Source of the DNA: Harmothoe impar
Taxonomy: Eukaryota > Annelida > Polychaeta > Phyllodocida > Polynoidae
Assembly (NCBI GenBank): GCA_947462335.1
Contig: OX381714.1
Coordinates: forward strand, 54,977,800-55,041,799
DNA: 64,000 nucleotides
Reading direction: 5' to 3'
Position 1 is the first letter of the stretch, and each line of letters begins with the position of its first letter. The notes below the pieces were generated by a model, which had not been told where the DNA came from, searched no databases, and saw only the letters and a program-made list of their open reading frames with translations. A program made the position numbers and the translations under genes. This document shows, piece after piece, positions 33,029 to 44,336 of the stretch.

Positions 33029-33970
33029 CTGAAATGACGAAGAGGGGGTTATAGTTAGAACATGTGTAGCCATATATATATACTATATCAAACACAGTTC
33101 TGTAGATAAAAACAACGCACCATGTTTTGAGCTTTTTAATGGAAGATCAGTATATTGTACACAGTCAGATTATATTCAATTATGAAATAAAATGCTTTAT
33201 TTCCATTGTGTATACTCCCAGTCAGGCATTCGATTCCAGATACATAGCTGTTCAGATATTTTGAGTAAACTTTTAGTGCAGGGAATATCATACATTTAGC
33301 TATTGGTTGCATTAAAATATGTAGAAATACTTTGTACCATTTGCGTAGAATTTGATTGTAACGTATCTATTACACATCTAACATGACCCCGCTACTTGTG
33401 GGTGTGTGCATATAGATCAGCAGTCAATCATTAGACACATATTACAAGATAATGTTCTTTACTTTTATAATAGCCAATACGGCAAATAATCTAAACACTT
33501 GACCCAGGCTCAACTCTTGCCTTATTGATACAATCTTCAAGTTTTGATTGGAGATAGAGGTATACGCAGGCACATGTATCATTGATTTGTGTATTAAGGG
33601 CAGAATACTGCTTTAAAATGCACTGTCCCCTTTTTTGTCTCCAAACATGAATTGAAGTGAACAGACAATTCTACACTGTACGTTCAGATCTAGACGTAGT
33701 CAAAGTTTGTGACCGTGCTTCTACTACACTGAGCGGCTTGCCTGCTTGAAAATAAAGCTTAAACGAGTTGAATAGTTGAAATGATATTATGGTCATAGTC
33801 TGATAGTTATTTGGGAAAATCTATACGCAGTATATTTCAACGTATACCCTGAAGTAGTCACGACTCACACGAGTCGACTTCCTGGGATGACATTGTCATT
33901 GAATACGTCAGTATTCAGTGTGTATGTGTACCTTTAATGGCCGCACAGCGAATCAATGCTATGTGCCCCT
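33029..33970. other. RhoGEF intron, no gene seen
   Basis: AT-rich intronic sequence without recognisable coding or repeat signal. Confidence 0.5.
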
Positions 33971-34718
33971 TACCGTAAAACCTCGCGTAGAAGCCGCGGC
34001 TAGTACGCGAGTCAGATCGCCAATGCGGCTTATAGAATCGGCCCAAAGTCAGGGTGCGGCTTATACGCGAGTTTTTCTAAATTGTGATTTCCAAAATGAC
34101 CATAAAGTCACCTTAACACAGCTCAATGAATCAGAGACAAGGAGTGGGGGGAGGGGGGTTGTGTAAGCACTTGACAAAGGTAAGTGAGCAGTGTCAATGC
34201 CTCATATTCGCACCTCGGCCCTAAGACAATGCAACACACTCGCACCTCGGCCCTAAGACAATGCAACACACTCACACCTCAGCCCTAAGACAATGCAACA
34301 CACTCGCACCTCAGCCCTAAGACAATGCAACACACTCGCACCTCAGCCCTAAGACAATGCAACACACTCGCACCTCAGCCCTAAGACAATGCTAAGCTAA
34401 ACCATGCAGCATGAATGTAACCATGGGGGGGGGGGGGGGGTGAAAGCTTTCCTGGCTCAGCATTGGGGTAAAGCTGACAAAACGTGACACTGTAGGGGGA
34501 CACATGGAGGCCCTACAGGCCACCAGGAGGCCTCACGGGCCACCAGAAGGACCCTGGTACTAAGAATGTATAATATCCTCAGACCATAGATAGGGGTGCG
34601 GCTAGTACGCGAGTTTTTCTCAGGTGTCATTCAGAGAGCCTCTGCGGCTTATAGGATCGGGGCAAAGTCGGGGTGCGGCTTATACGCGAGTTAGGCTTAT
34701 ACGCGAGGTTTTACGGTA
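33971..34718. mobile_element. Non-autonomous DNA element with 19-bp perfect TIRs
   Basis: The left TACCGTAAAACCTCGCGTA (33971-33989) is repeated perfectly inverted at 34700-34718. Sub-terminal GCGGCTTAT-CGCGAGTTTTTCT blocks are also inverted. The interior holds a 32-bp tandem repeat (34209-34393) and a G run, with no transposase. Confidence 0.82.
34209..34393 (+). repeat. 32-bp tandem repeat, about six units
   Basis: Unit CGCACCTCRGCCCTAAGACA followed by ATGCAACACACT. Lies inside the element at 33971-34718. Confidence 0.93.
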
Positions 34719-34727
34719 ATCCTTATC

Positions 34728-34825
34728 GTCATGATCCGACAATGCAGCCCTAGCTTGGCAGGGGGTCGGCATGATGCATGGGCAAGTAGAGTCGCCAGAG
34801 AGTATCCTGACGACCAAGGGCATAT
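34728..34825. repeat. CCCTTTAAGG-family fragment
   Basis: CGTCATGATCCGACAATGCAGCCCTAGC, GTCGGCATGATGCATGGG and GACGACCAAGGGCATAT; both termini are lost. It abuts the previous element. Confidence 0.5.
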
Positions 34826-35135
34826 GAAACCTTTTATTTCTTGATAAGAAATAATTCTGTATTCGATGAATATACACTAGACTACAGGTATTCAGGCACC
34901 AAAAGAGATGTTGACTCAATCTTCATTCATACAAATTACAGAAGAACTAATCCTCATTCATACATATTGCAGAAGTATCCCTTATAAATACATCGCACAT
35001 CAGACACCAAAAATATAACAGTGACCTAAATGATCTCAATTAACAATAGATCTGCCTACTCCCCATCTTCTTCTGAACCATTTAAAGGCCACATAACCTA
35101 ATGCTATAAACACTCCTTTCGGACATCGTTCTGAG

Positions 35136-35335
35136 TACACTCTAAGAACAGTGTGTTTCGGGAACATGCATGAGGTGTTACACACACACAAATTTGCAAC
35201 ACACCTTTGAGATCAACACACTTTTGACAAAGAGTGTGCAGTAGGTAGTGTGTTACACGAAAATGTGTGTTAAAAGTTGCTGCAGAAAAGCGTGTTGATA
35301 AGTGTGTAAACGTAACACACTGTTCTTAGAGTGTA
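35136..35335. repeat. MITE with TACACTCTAAGAACAGTGTG termini
   Basis: TACACTCTAAGAACAGTGTG at 35136 is inverted at the right end (35335). The inside is GTGT/ACAC-rich with partial palindromes. Its right end directly abuts the 37-bp satellite. Confidence 0.8.
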
Positions 35336-36300
35336 GTATGAGGAAAAGGGCCTTTGCCACACCCCCTGAGTAGTATGGGGAAAAGGGCCTTTGCCACACC
35401 CCCTGAGTAGTATGGGGAAAAGGGCCTTTGCCACACCCCCTGAGTAGTATGGGGAAAAGGGCCTTTGCCACACCCCCTGAGTAGTATGGGGAAAAGGGCC
35501 TTTGCCACACCCCCTGAGTAGTATGGGGGAAAAGGGCCTTTGCCACACACCCTGAGTAGTATGGGGAAAAGGGCCTTTGCCACACCCCCTGAGTAGTATG
35601 AGGAAAAGGGCCTTTGCCACACCCCCTGAGTAGTATGGGGAAAAGGGCCTTTGCCACACCCCCTGAGTAGTATGGGGAAAAGGGCCTTTGCCACACCCCC
35701 TGAGTAGTATGGGGGAAAAAGGGCCTTTGCCACACACCCTGAGTAGTATGGGGAAAAGGGCCTTTGCCACACCCCCTGAGTAGTATGGGGAAAAGGGCCT
35801 TTGCCACACCCCCTGAGTAGTATGGAGAAAAGGGCCTTTGCCACACCCCCTGAGTAGTATGGAGAAAAGGGCCTTTGCCAAATCCCCTGAGGAGTATGGG
35901 GAAAAGGGCCTTTGCCACACCCCCTGAGTAGTATGGGGAAAAGGGCCTTTGCCACACCCCCTGAGTAGTATGGAAAAAAGGGCCTTTGCCACACACTCTG
36001 AGTAGTATGGGGAAAAGGGCCTTTGCCACACCCCCCGAGTAGTATGGAGAAAAGGGCCTTTGCCACACCCCCTGAGGAGTATGGAGAAAAGGGCCTTTGC
36101 CACATCCCCTGAGCAGTATGGGGAAAAGGGCCTTTGCCACACACCCTGAGTAGTATGGGGAAAAGGGCCTTTGCCACACCCCCTGAGTAGTATGGAGAAA
36201 AGGACCTTTGCCACACCCCCTGAGTAGTATGGAGAAAAGGGCCTTTGCCACACACCCTGAGTAGTATATGGAAAAGGGCCTTTGCTACATCTCTGCGTAG
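35336..36300. repeat. 37-bp satellite, about 26 units
   Basis: Unit GTAGTATGGGGAAAAGGGCC, then TTTGCCACACCCCCTGA. Highly uniform at the left, more diverged at the right. As 37 is not a multiple of 3 and the unit lacks minus-strand stops, all three minus frames stay open for over 330 codons, which is not evidence of protein. There are no spacers, so it is not a CRISPR array. Confidence 0.97.
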
Positions 36301-36472
36301 TAACAGGAGAATTAAAACTGCCGCCTCTCCCTGATAAGGCCACATACTGAGTCCTACTGCCTTCCAGATGCATCATTTTAAAAAAACAAGTTCATGGTGA
36401 AGGTTATACATAAATACAAGATGCCAATGGCAGTATACGGCCTTTGCATCATCCCATAAGTCTGGCATACGC

Positions 36473-36714
36473 CCAACCATTAGAGGGCCACATAGTGTTT
36501 ACTGTGCTGTGCCCTTCGTCGTCATGATGCATTCATGAATGCAGCCCGATCCGTTGGGAGTGTATCAACTCCATAAGATGGTCGGTAGCCGGGTCGGTAG
36601 CCCTATGGCACAAGAATGGACCACTGTAAATTAACTCATCAGGGCAGCATTCACGCTACATGGCGACAAAGGGAACAACATATATTCAAGTACTATGCTG
36701 CCTTCAAAGGGCCA
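36473..36714. repeat. CCCTTTAAGG-family copy beside RhoGEF first exon
   Basis: Begins ACCATTAGAGGGCCACATAG and ends ACTATGCTGCCTTCAAAGGG. It lies 13 bp from the donor of the first coding exon. Confidence 0.65.
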
Positions 36715-36727
36715 CCCCCCTGTGTAC

Positions 36728-37016
36728 CTGCGGCATCCATCCGTGGGTTGCCCCTCAGCCACCGTCTCATCTCTATGACCTCCGGCAGTAGGTGCCTGTC
36801 TGTGGTGCCTGGGGGGTTGACGTGGTGCCTGGATGAGGTGCCTGGGGGCACTGGGCGGGCAGTGAAGGGTGACTGGTGTATCAGACACACCTCAGCATAC
36901 CCCCTGTCTGCGTCACACATCATGGTGCTGCTGTTACACCTACACTCCTCCAGCACCTCCTCCTCCTGCCCCTCCTCCTGGGTCCTCTGACTATCTGCCG
37001 CTGCTACACTCTCCAT
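36728..37016 (-). CDS. MCF2L-like: MCF2L-like RhoGEF, first coding exon
   Basis: ATG at 37016; 96 codons plus one base, ending at a GCAG|GTACAC donor. The leading G joins AT of the exon at 33028 to give Asp in frame. The product starts MESVAAADSQRTQEEGQEEE and ends EMRRWLRGNPRMDAA. It is polar and acidic, without a recognised domain, as expected for a variable N-terminus. The donor is weaker than the others in this gene, and expression evidence is lacking. The 5' UTR presumably lies to the right. Confidence 0.65.
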
Positions 37017-37539
37017 CCCGATATTCGCCTATACTAGAGTATAGTATATGCAGCAGGGCCGACCTCAGGTCAATCTCCTAGCATTGGTTCAGGGTCTGCT
37101 GCAGTGCAGTAGTTGTATTGGTTGGTGAGATGGTATTATGGTCCATATAGTGGAGGATACTGAAGGGTGCAGCTGGGTTATATATGGCCCAGTCTCCACT
37201 GCTAACAGCAATGCGTCAATTACTATAGGGTTAGCAAGAGTTTGGACATGGGGGCGGGAGCGGTCGATTGACCTAAGGTGGTTGGAAAGTCAATTCTGAA
37301 GTTGTATAGGCTGCAGTATTGGAGTCTGGGGCCTACTATATAGCAGTTATTACAGATAGGAGGTAGCATTCAGACTGTGGGGACGCGCTGTTCCCTGTCA
37401 GGGCCTTTGTTAGCTGCACTGCTTTACTACATGTGATCCTGGGCCACAGAGAAAGGCGCTGGTAATCACTAATCTGGAAACGCAAAGCTCAGTGGGTGAT
37501 CTGGGTCAATGTCACTCCCGGTATATTTGCAAAGTCAAA

Positions 37540-38130
37540 TATTACGACTGACACTGTACACTGACCCTGTACACTGGCACTGTACACCACAGAGCCCAGT
37601 GTATGTTCAGTCCAACAGCTCAGCAGTTGCCCAGTGATGTCTTCTACCATAGGACAATGTATAGCAGCCCATTGGATATCCACAGCAGCAGTCTAGTTAC
37701 CAGGGATATATTATACCACAGCCTAAGGTATTAGAGCCCAGTGTGTATCTCCACAGCAACAGTTTTAGCAGGTACCAGTGATGTCTTATACCATATAAGC
37801 CAGCATAATATTATGAGTCCAGGGAATACTATAGATCCCAGTGTGTGTGTATATGTATACACTGGCTTAGGCCGTAGGCATACAGCTATATACTACTGTC
37901 AGATGTGTATAAAGCGTATCCTTTACCACGTGTATACATGTTTATCTCCAGGGTCGTCAACCTAAAGTGTGGAAATGTCTGCTGGGGTTGGGATGTGGTC
38001 TCCAGGGTATTGTACCCACAGAGCCCAGTGTATGCCCAATACACTAATCTGTAGCCCTATAACGATAGCCGTGACAGAAGGAGCGTGTCCTCCACCATGT
38101 GTGTACATGTGTGTATCCTCCAGGGTGTGT
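37540..38130. repeat. Degenerate repeat around AGAGCCCAGTGTATG
   Basis: AGAGCCCAGTGTATG, CCACAGCA-CAG and ACCAGTGATGTCTTATACCATA recur at irregular 90-250 bp spacing. An old, decayed tandem repeat. Confidence 0.5.
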
Positions 38131-38573
38131 GATGTTAAGGGGGGAGCATGCTGCCTGCTGAGCTCAGGGGTCAGGATGTGATCTCCAGGCGTGACCGGAG
38201 TTTGGGGAATAACCGCAAATTATTCCAGTTTCTGATACAAACACGTAATACATACATTAACAATGTAATATAGTCACATAGGTCCCCAAGACAGCTAGAG
38301 ACTCCTCCAATAGAATCAGCAGGTCACTTCCTTCTACTACACTCTATCTAACCCTAAAATGAATAACTTCACGTTATTTGAGATAGTTTAAAAAAGAAAT
38401 AGTGTTTATTTGGGTGCCAATCATGAAAATATCAAGTATCATAAAGACTTTCCATTGCATGAATACAACTATTTGTGGAAAACCCAGGGTATGTTGGGCT
38501 CCGCAAATATAGTGCTTTAATACACTACATATGCCCTTTTCTTGACATGATGTCATTGTATGATTGGCGTACT

Positions 38574-38703
38574 CACAAAAGGGCAACATGACGCACCAGT
38601 GCATGCAGCGCTGATGCGTTACTGCATTGCTGCATCATGACAGCACATAGCCAAGAAACCGTGAATCAGGCGCCTTAATGCATCATGTCGCCCTGAAAGG
38701 GTT
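38574..38703. repeat. CCCTTTAAGG-family copy (left end lost)
   Basis: GCAGCGCTGATGCGTTACTG hairpin; right end ATGTCGCCCTGAAAGGGTTG. Confidence 0.55.
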
Positions 38704-38990
38704 GAATAATGTGCCACCTAGGGTGCAGACACTGTATAGGTATGTGCATCCAGGCGGAAACATAACCCTGTTTTTGGTCTGTCCCCTTTACACATGACAA
38801 CAAAAGTCCCTGCTATAAATATAGAGTACTATATCTGGTGCATATAAATGTCCTGAATTAGTTGATAATGTGCTATACTAACTTCAGAAAGGCCGCACAG
38901 GCCAGGGTGTATATATATAATTATATATATTGCTAGATACTATATACCATACTATAAACCAACGTGATAAGGAACTGTTTGGTACAACTT

Positions 38991-39195
38991 AGGGTAGATT
39001 TACCATGAGTCGGACACATACCCTGAAACGGACAGTGAAATTTGAGGTTATTATTCTAAGTGTTAGCTTTTCTGAACAAATAACACTTAAACTTTACCAT
39101 TATTCACAAATTGAGAGCTTAAAATGCTTGAAACCCACAAAATCCAGTGTCTGTCTCAAGGTATGTGTCCGACATTAAGGTGAATCTACCCTATA
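38991..39195. repeat. Foldback MITE with TAGGGTAGATTYACC termini
   Basis: TAGGGTAGATTTACCATGAG and GTCGGACACATACC at the left are inverted at the right as GGTATGTGTCCGAC and GGTGAATCTACCCTA. Confidence 0.8.
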
Positions 39196-40480
39196 TGCCT
39201 TCTTGTGCCACATCCTCTATGATTGTGACAACTCATTATACCATAGTATCTCCTTTTCCCAATCAACAGGCCCTTGATATGGTGATGACATCTCCACTGT
39301 ACGCAGACCCACCCCCACTCTGATACACGCATGATCAAACTGGCACCATTACGAGACCTTCAGCCGAATAAGGAGAGCACGTTCCGCTGAATGTAGGTTC
39401 CGGGCTGACAATGAACAACGCTGCATGACCAAACTAGGTTCTCTAGTTCAGTCAGGGGTGAGTGGGGGGGGGGGAGGGGGTTACAATGTAAGGACACCTA
39501 GCGAGGAACATGTGAACCAAACTAAACTATTTAATATGTCATTAGTAATGAAGAGACTGAGATATGATGTCAAATAAAAGTGATGGAGACTCCAGGAAGA
39601 CAGAATGTTTATGTGTGAAACTTATGATAATGTATCATATCTGCTAGTGTGATATGTGTGGATCCCAGTACATTTAGATAGCAAACCAGTCTCTATAAGT
39701 CTCAAAGGGTGGCACCCATGTGCTGTAAAGATTCAGTGTTTACTCCCCGGTGCCATGCCACAGGAGGCACAGGGAACCATCAGTTACTTTGCTTCTGGAC
39801 AGGGGGCAGAGCACTGGGTACCTCCTCCGGAGTTCAGCCATAGATGGCCAGCATGCCTATGCAATATGTATTGGTTTTCCTTTTTCTGACGATGGCTCCT
39901 ATCTCGTAGGCACTGCTCAAATGTTCCATGCATTGTAAAGATGGACATTGCTACCATGGCAACCTCATGGGTCAGTACGCCCCTGCTGCCCCCTGCCGAC
40001 TGGTGAGGGCAGTAGGGAGAGTTGGAGACTGTAAAAGGTCAGAGGTCACCAACAGCTCTGACCACCAGTGACCCTACATGGGGAAAGGCTGGACGGGGCA
40101 GGCAGACAGCTCTATATATCTATTTCCTATACATATATTCCTGATGTAGAATTTAGAGATAGGATATATTTATGTCTGTATACCCACCGATGAACACATC
40201 TATAGTATTATGAGCTGTCCATTTATTCTTTAAGTGAGTGGTCATTCTTTGATAATGGTGACACCACTGATAACCGCCAAATCTGAATATTGTGCCCACT
40301 GGGTTATGGCTAAATACATATCAATTAAATTGAAATACAACACATTGTAATAGAGAATGGCAACACAATACCATCATATAACTATTATTATTTAAATTTA
40401 TCTCAATGTCACGAATCTTCAAGCCTGCTACTCATTTCTACCCAACCAGAAATATAAAAATATATAAAGATATACATGCA
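39196..40480. other. No gene seen
   Basis: Intronic or intergenic sequence with a G run near 39465. Short open frames have no domain. Confidence 0.45.
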
Positions 40481-40485
40481 TATGG

Positions 40486-40560
40486 CTCGGGAGGGATTTG
40501 AACTTGGGGCCCCAGAAGCATGGGTCCACTGTGCTTACCCCTACTCTATCCCGGACAGCT
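40486..40560 (-). repeat. tRNA-like / SINE-head remnant
   Basis: The minus strand contains AAGTTCAAATCCC, close to a pol III B box, about 45 nt after GATAGAGTAGGGGTAAGC, which resembles an A box. The T-stem pairing is broken, so it is not a functional tRNA; a decayed tRNA or tRNA-derived SINE head is likelier. Confidence 0.35.
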
Positions 40561-41396
40561 GACAGGGATGCATGCCTAGGTACACCCCATTCACAACACA
40601 ATATACTGGGAATGTAGTAGTTCCACTCTCCACGCAGAGTTTGAGCACCTTCATCTACAGGATTTGCTGAAGCTAGTGATTGAGAAGTAGAGGATCTATT
40701 CTGGGATCAGTCAGACATGGCGCTGTACAGTGGACATCCAGCTAGTGCGGAATACAGAGTAGAGGCCAATTGCCAAGATGACCATAGCCAGCTCCCAATA
40801 TCCGGGTATTCTACTGATCCTGTACAACTCTCGTCATCTCTCGTGAAATACCGAATCTGCTCATTACCCACTCACCTCATTCCGTTTCCATGGCAACCTT
40901 ATCACCCCCCCCCCTGCCGACACCCACCCACACACACCCCAGTGACGTCACTAATCAGGCTGCCTGAGGCCAACCCGTTTGTGTTCCGCTGGTGCCCAAA
41001 GGGCGGAGCCTAATGTAATGAACCCCGGCCAGGAACAAGCTACCCCATCTCGCGAGATCCTGAGTTCATCAGCGAGAAATCCCGCCTGATTATGGTGTGC
41101 GATATTGGGGGGAATGAGGGTGAATAGAGCAGAGACACTACGGTGACGGAACCAATATGCTTTAGTATATAAATAGCATAAAACATGCCTATCTGAAGCC
41201 ATAGAGATCTCAATATCTTACAGGGACCCATGTATTATATGTTCCAGAACCTTAAGAATACTCCAAAATACTCCAAGCGGAGGGCGAATTTCAAGTATGT
41301 ATAAGGACCGTACATGTGTGGCATGTACAATAAATTAACAATATATGTCAATCCTAAGTAAGAATCTCAGAGGTTTGTCACAGGCCGTATGACAAC

Positions 41397-41752
41397 ATGG
41401 CTGTGTCTCACGACCTTGAGCCAATGTTTTTGTCTCTGACCGGGTGCCGTCTCTGACCGGGTGCCGTCTCTGACCAGGTGCCGTCTCTGACCGGCTTGGA
41501 TTGATAAGGTCAAAATACCAACAGCAGGAGGCTAATTATAATTATGATTATAATTATATAACAACCACCATAACGTTTTTACAAATCCTTATATACATAG
41601 GTATAATTCTTTTTAAAACACCTTTTTCTGACACCTGGTCAGAGACGGCAACTGGTCAGAGACGGCAACTGGTCAGAGACGGCACCTGGTCAGAGACGGC
41701 ACCCGGTCAGAGACAAAAACATTGGCTCAAGGTCGTGAGACACAGCCACATA
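41397..41752. repeat. Foldback with CTCTGACCGGGTGCCGT subrepeats
   Basis: The left arm has GGCTGTGTCTCACGACCTTG, then CCAATGTTTTTGTCTCTGAC and four 17-bp CTCTGACCGGGTGCCGT units. The right arm (41635-41752) is the inverse with five units. The loop of about 140 bp is AT-rich. Confidence 0.88.
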
Positions 41753-42534
41753 CCATTCCATGTGGGGGCGGGGGGGGTATCGAGGGGGTGCAATGCAATG
41801 CCCCCTAATGCCTTAAGACCGATGTACAAGGATCAGACTGCATACATGAGGTATAACGTGGATTCACCCATGTCTACCAGTCTAATTTGTTCGTGTCCCA
41901 ATCTATGTTTGCCTTGTCTAATTAGTGCTGGTGTTGTAAGTCAAGTGGGAGGTAATGAACATTGATGCAGCAATATCCGACAATATCACATGCCAATTAA
42001 CTGCATCACTGCTCATGAAGCAATCCTATTAAAACCAACATGTCTGGGAGTCCCCTCTGGGAGAACCCTCCCAGTAATTAAAGCTGCTATAACACCTCAG
42101 ATACATTTTCTTCATGTGCATCTCAGAGGATTATAAACTTCTTCCTCTCTTATAATATTCTAGTTACCAAGGGGGATGTCATTAATTAAAATATACACAG
42201 CACAAGCTTTCAATTTCAACTCTTCTCCACCTAATTCTGGTAGGAAATAAGAAATCTGAGTGTTACTGCTGATTACAAACTTGGAGTAGCAGCACTACGG
42301 AGCCTCTTGCCAGTTGCACTTGACTGAACAGTGTAGAATAGTAGTGTCTGGTGTGAGTACAGATGGCACTGACAGGCTGAGGGAATTAGGAGTGGGATTC
42401 TTTGCTGAGGGCATCTTATTTCCTTGAATTTAGCCTGGTTAACCTTAAAAGTCACAAAATAGGTTCAAACTATACCAGGACACTCCAAAATGGGGTCTGA
42501 TGATTGACATGTGCACTATATAGTTATTGTAGGT

Positions 42535-42655
42535 ACGCAGTAGAATCTACTGTAGATCTACGATACAATCTACTGTGTAATGGATCTACATCAGAATCTA
42601 CTGTAGATTTACAATGAAGTGTACACCTACAGTAGAATCTACTGTACACCTACAA
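42535..42655. repeat. CTACTGTAGATCTAC palindromic cluster
   Basis: Several GAATCTACTGTAGAT-like palindromes in 120 bp. Related CAGTAGATTCTACTG motifs recur at 49315-49395. Confidence 0.6.
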
Positions 42656-42737
42656 AAATGGCAACCAACTTTTTACAGTGTAGAAATTGAACAACCTATT
42701 AGAGGTTTTACGGCAGATTTTACCATATGTCCTTCCT

Positions 42738-43025
42738 ATCAACTTTCACTGCATCAGCTATCCAGCCGAGCATGCACAGCCAAAAATAATTTTCTTACCC
42801 CAAGAAAATACTAGAATCAAGATCAAATTTTCTCGATTCAAGGAATAAACTCATTCTAAGTTTTTACGTTAATCTTGTTTCCAGAAAGGGGAAGCTAAAA
42901 AAATATCTTATATTTTTCTAGTATTCTTCTAGAAACAAGTATTCAAGATTATTTTTCTTTAGGAATTTTCTTAAAACTGGTCAACTCCTATCAACTTTCA
43001 CTGCATCAGCTCCCCAGCCGAGCAT
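42738..43025. repeat. Element flanked by a 37-bp direct repeat
   Basis: ATCAACTTTCACTGCATCAG followed by CTMYCCAGCCGAGCATG occurs at 42738 and 42989. Between them lies an AT-rich inverted-repeat element (AAAATAATTTTCTTACC and CTAGTATTCTTCTAGAAACA). Confidence 0.65.
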
Positions 43026-43166
43026 GGTATTGGCTGATCAGCTACGTGTACGGGAAGCCTGAGCTACACGTCAATTAGCGTCCTTACATAGCAGGGCACC
43101 TCCTGTCCCAATGTATGAATATTCGATTAAATCACTTTAAAGCAGAGCCTCAACAATATGGGTGTC

Positions 43167-43490
43167 GACCTCTAAATTTGACATGGCGATATGGCCTTTT
43201 CTTAAAATTGCCATGTGACATGAGGCCTACACCCTCAGTACAGTGAGAGTCATTGTCGCTAAAACTACCCTCACATGAGAGTCAGACAGTGCCTGACCCT
43301 CAGGTGAGGGTATTTTTAGCGACAATGACTCCCACTTTTCTGTGTGTGTATAGTGACATGGCTTAAAATGTTAGTGACAGGGAACATGGACATATCTTGA
43401 AATCGACATGGATCATGAGCATCATTAAGCGACATAGACATGCGACACAGTCATTTCTTAAAATCGACATGTGACATGGGGACCCCCCAT
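43167..43490 (+). repeat. ATGTCGCATGTC repeat, copy 2, with nested insertion
   Basis: Reverse complement of 26208-26405. It is interrupted at 43230-43350 by the TCATTGTCGC foldback. Ends in ATGTGACATGGGGACCCCCC. Confidence 0.75.
43230..43350. mobile_element. TCATTGTCGC foldback MITE, nested copy with TA duplication
   Basis: Compared with the uninterrupted repeat at 26.3 kb (GAGGCCTAGTGACA), this copy reads GAGGCCTA, insert, TAGTGACA. That gives a TA target duplication, as in Tc1/mariner-type elements. Confidence 0.75.
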
Positions 43491-43780
43491 CCATACCCCC
43501 GACCATCCCTACTTGTAAACCGTAACGGTAGCTACAGCACCGCTGATCCCCACACAGGGCCTGGCGAGCAAGGCCCTTAATACCAGGGGCTGGAAGCAGG
43601 CTAAGATTGATAGGTCAAAGAAGGCCCTTGCACACTGAGGGAAATGCCTTCCAACCCCTATCCACCCCTGTCAAACGCCCAGAAAATGGCGCAGCACGAG
43701 GGCGTTAAAGTGACCTAATAGCGCGCTAGTTAGGCAGGAGGGAGGGGGCATTAAATGTGACAGGTCTGCTACCTTAAGGT

Positions 43781-44005
43781 TAACCTTTTAAGGCCGCATA
43801 GTGCTCTTGTGTAGTGTGCCCTTTGTTGCCATGATGCATGAATGCAGCCCTGGTGAGTCTACTCGCCAGTTCTGCCGACACTGTAGGGTTGATAGAGCCC
43901 TATAGGCTTGACTTAGCTGGGGAGTGGATTCGCCAGGGCTGCATTCATAGATTATGACGACCAAGGACATAGTACATTAAAGCACTATGCCTCCCTTAAA
44001 GGGTT
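43781..44005. repeat. CCCTTTAAGG-family copy, double hairpin
   Basis: TTAACCTTTTAAGGCCGCAT to CCCTTAAAGGGTTAA with two ATGCAGCCCTGG / CCAGGGCTGCAT hairpins, one damaged. Confidence 0.8.
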
Positions 44006-44097
44006 AAGTGGCATCAGGCAGGCTACTTAGTCCCTGCAGCCTGGGGGAGGCTGTGGAAGCAGTGGGAGACGGGCTGCCTGACAAAGCAGGCCATCAG

Positions 44098-44336
44098 TTA
44101 CCCTTTAAGAGCCGCACAGTGCTTCTCTGTATTATGCCATTTTGTCGTTATGATACATGCATGCAGCCCTCGCTAGTCACTCACCAGTGCTGTAAAAATG
44201 CATTATCAATGCGATGTACCAATTCACTTGTGAAGCGTCGGCGGGATGTGCCAATGCAGAACCGGTGAGTTACTCCATAGAGCTGCATGGGTGCATCATG
44301 CCGACATTTTAGCGACATGCCATCCTTAAAGGGGTA
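44098..44336. repeat. CCCTTTAAGG-family copy
   Basis: TTACCCTTTAAGAGCCGCAC to ATCCTTAAAGGGGTAAAG. Lies 93 bp from the previous copy. Confidence 0.75.

Noticed and set aside
35336..36300. CRISPR-like repeat array
   Set aside because: Repeats are contiguous with no unique spacers, and the DNA is animal.
35253..36376. Three overlapping minus-strand frames of 332-368 codons with a 37-residue period
   Set aside because: They result from the 37-bp satellite, which lacks stops in all three frames.
40486..40560. Functional tRNA gene
   Set aside because: Only the B box is convincing; T-stem pairing fails.
41501..41965. 154-codon plus frame
   Set aside because: Largely the TCTGACC subrepeats of the foldback at 41397-41752.
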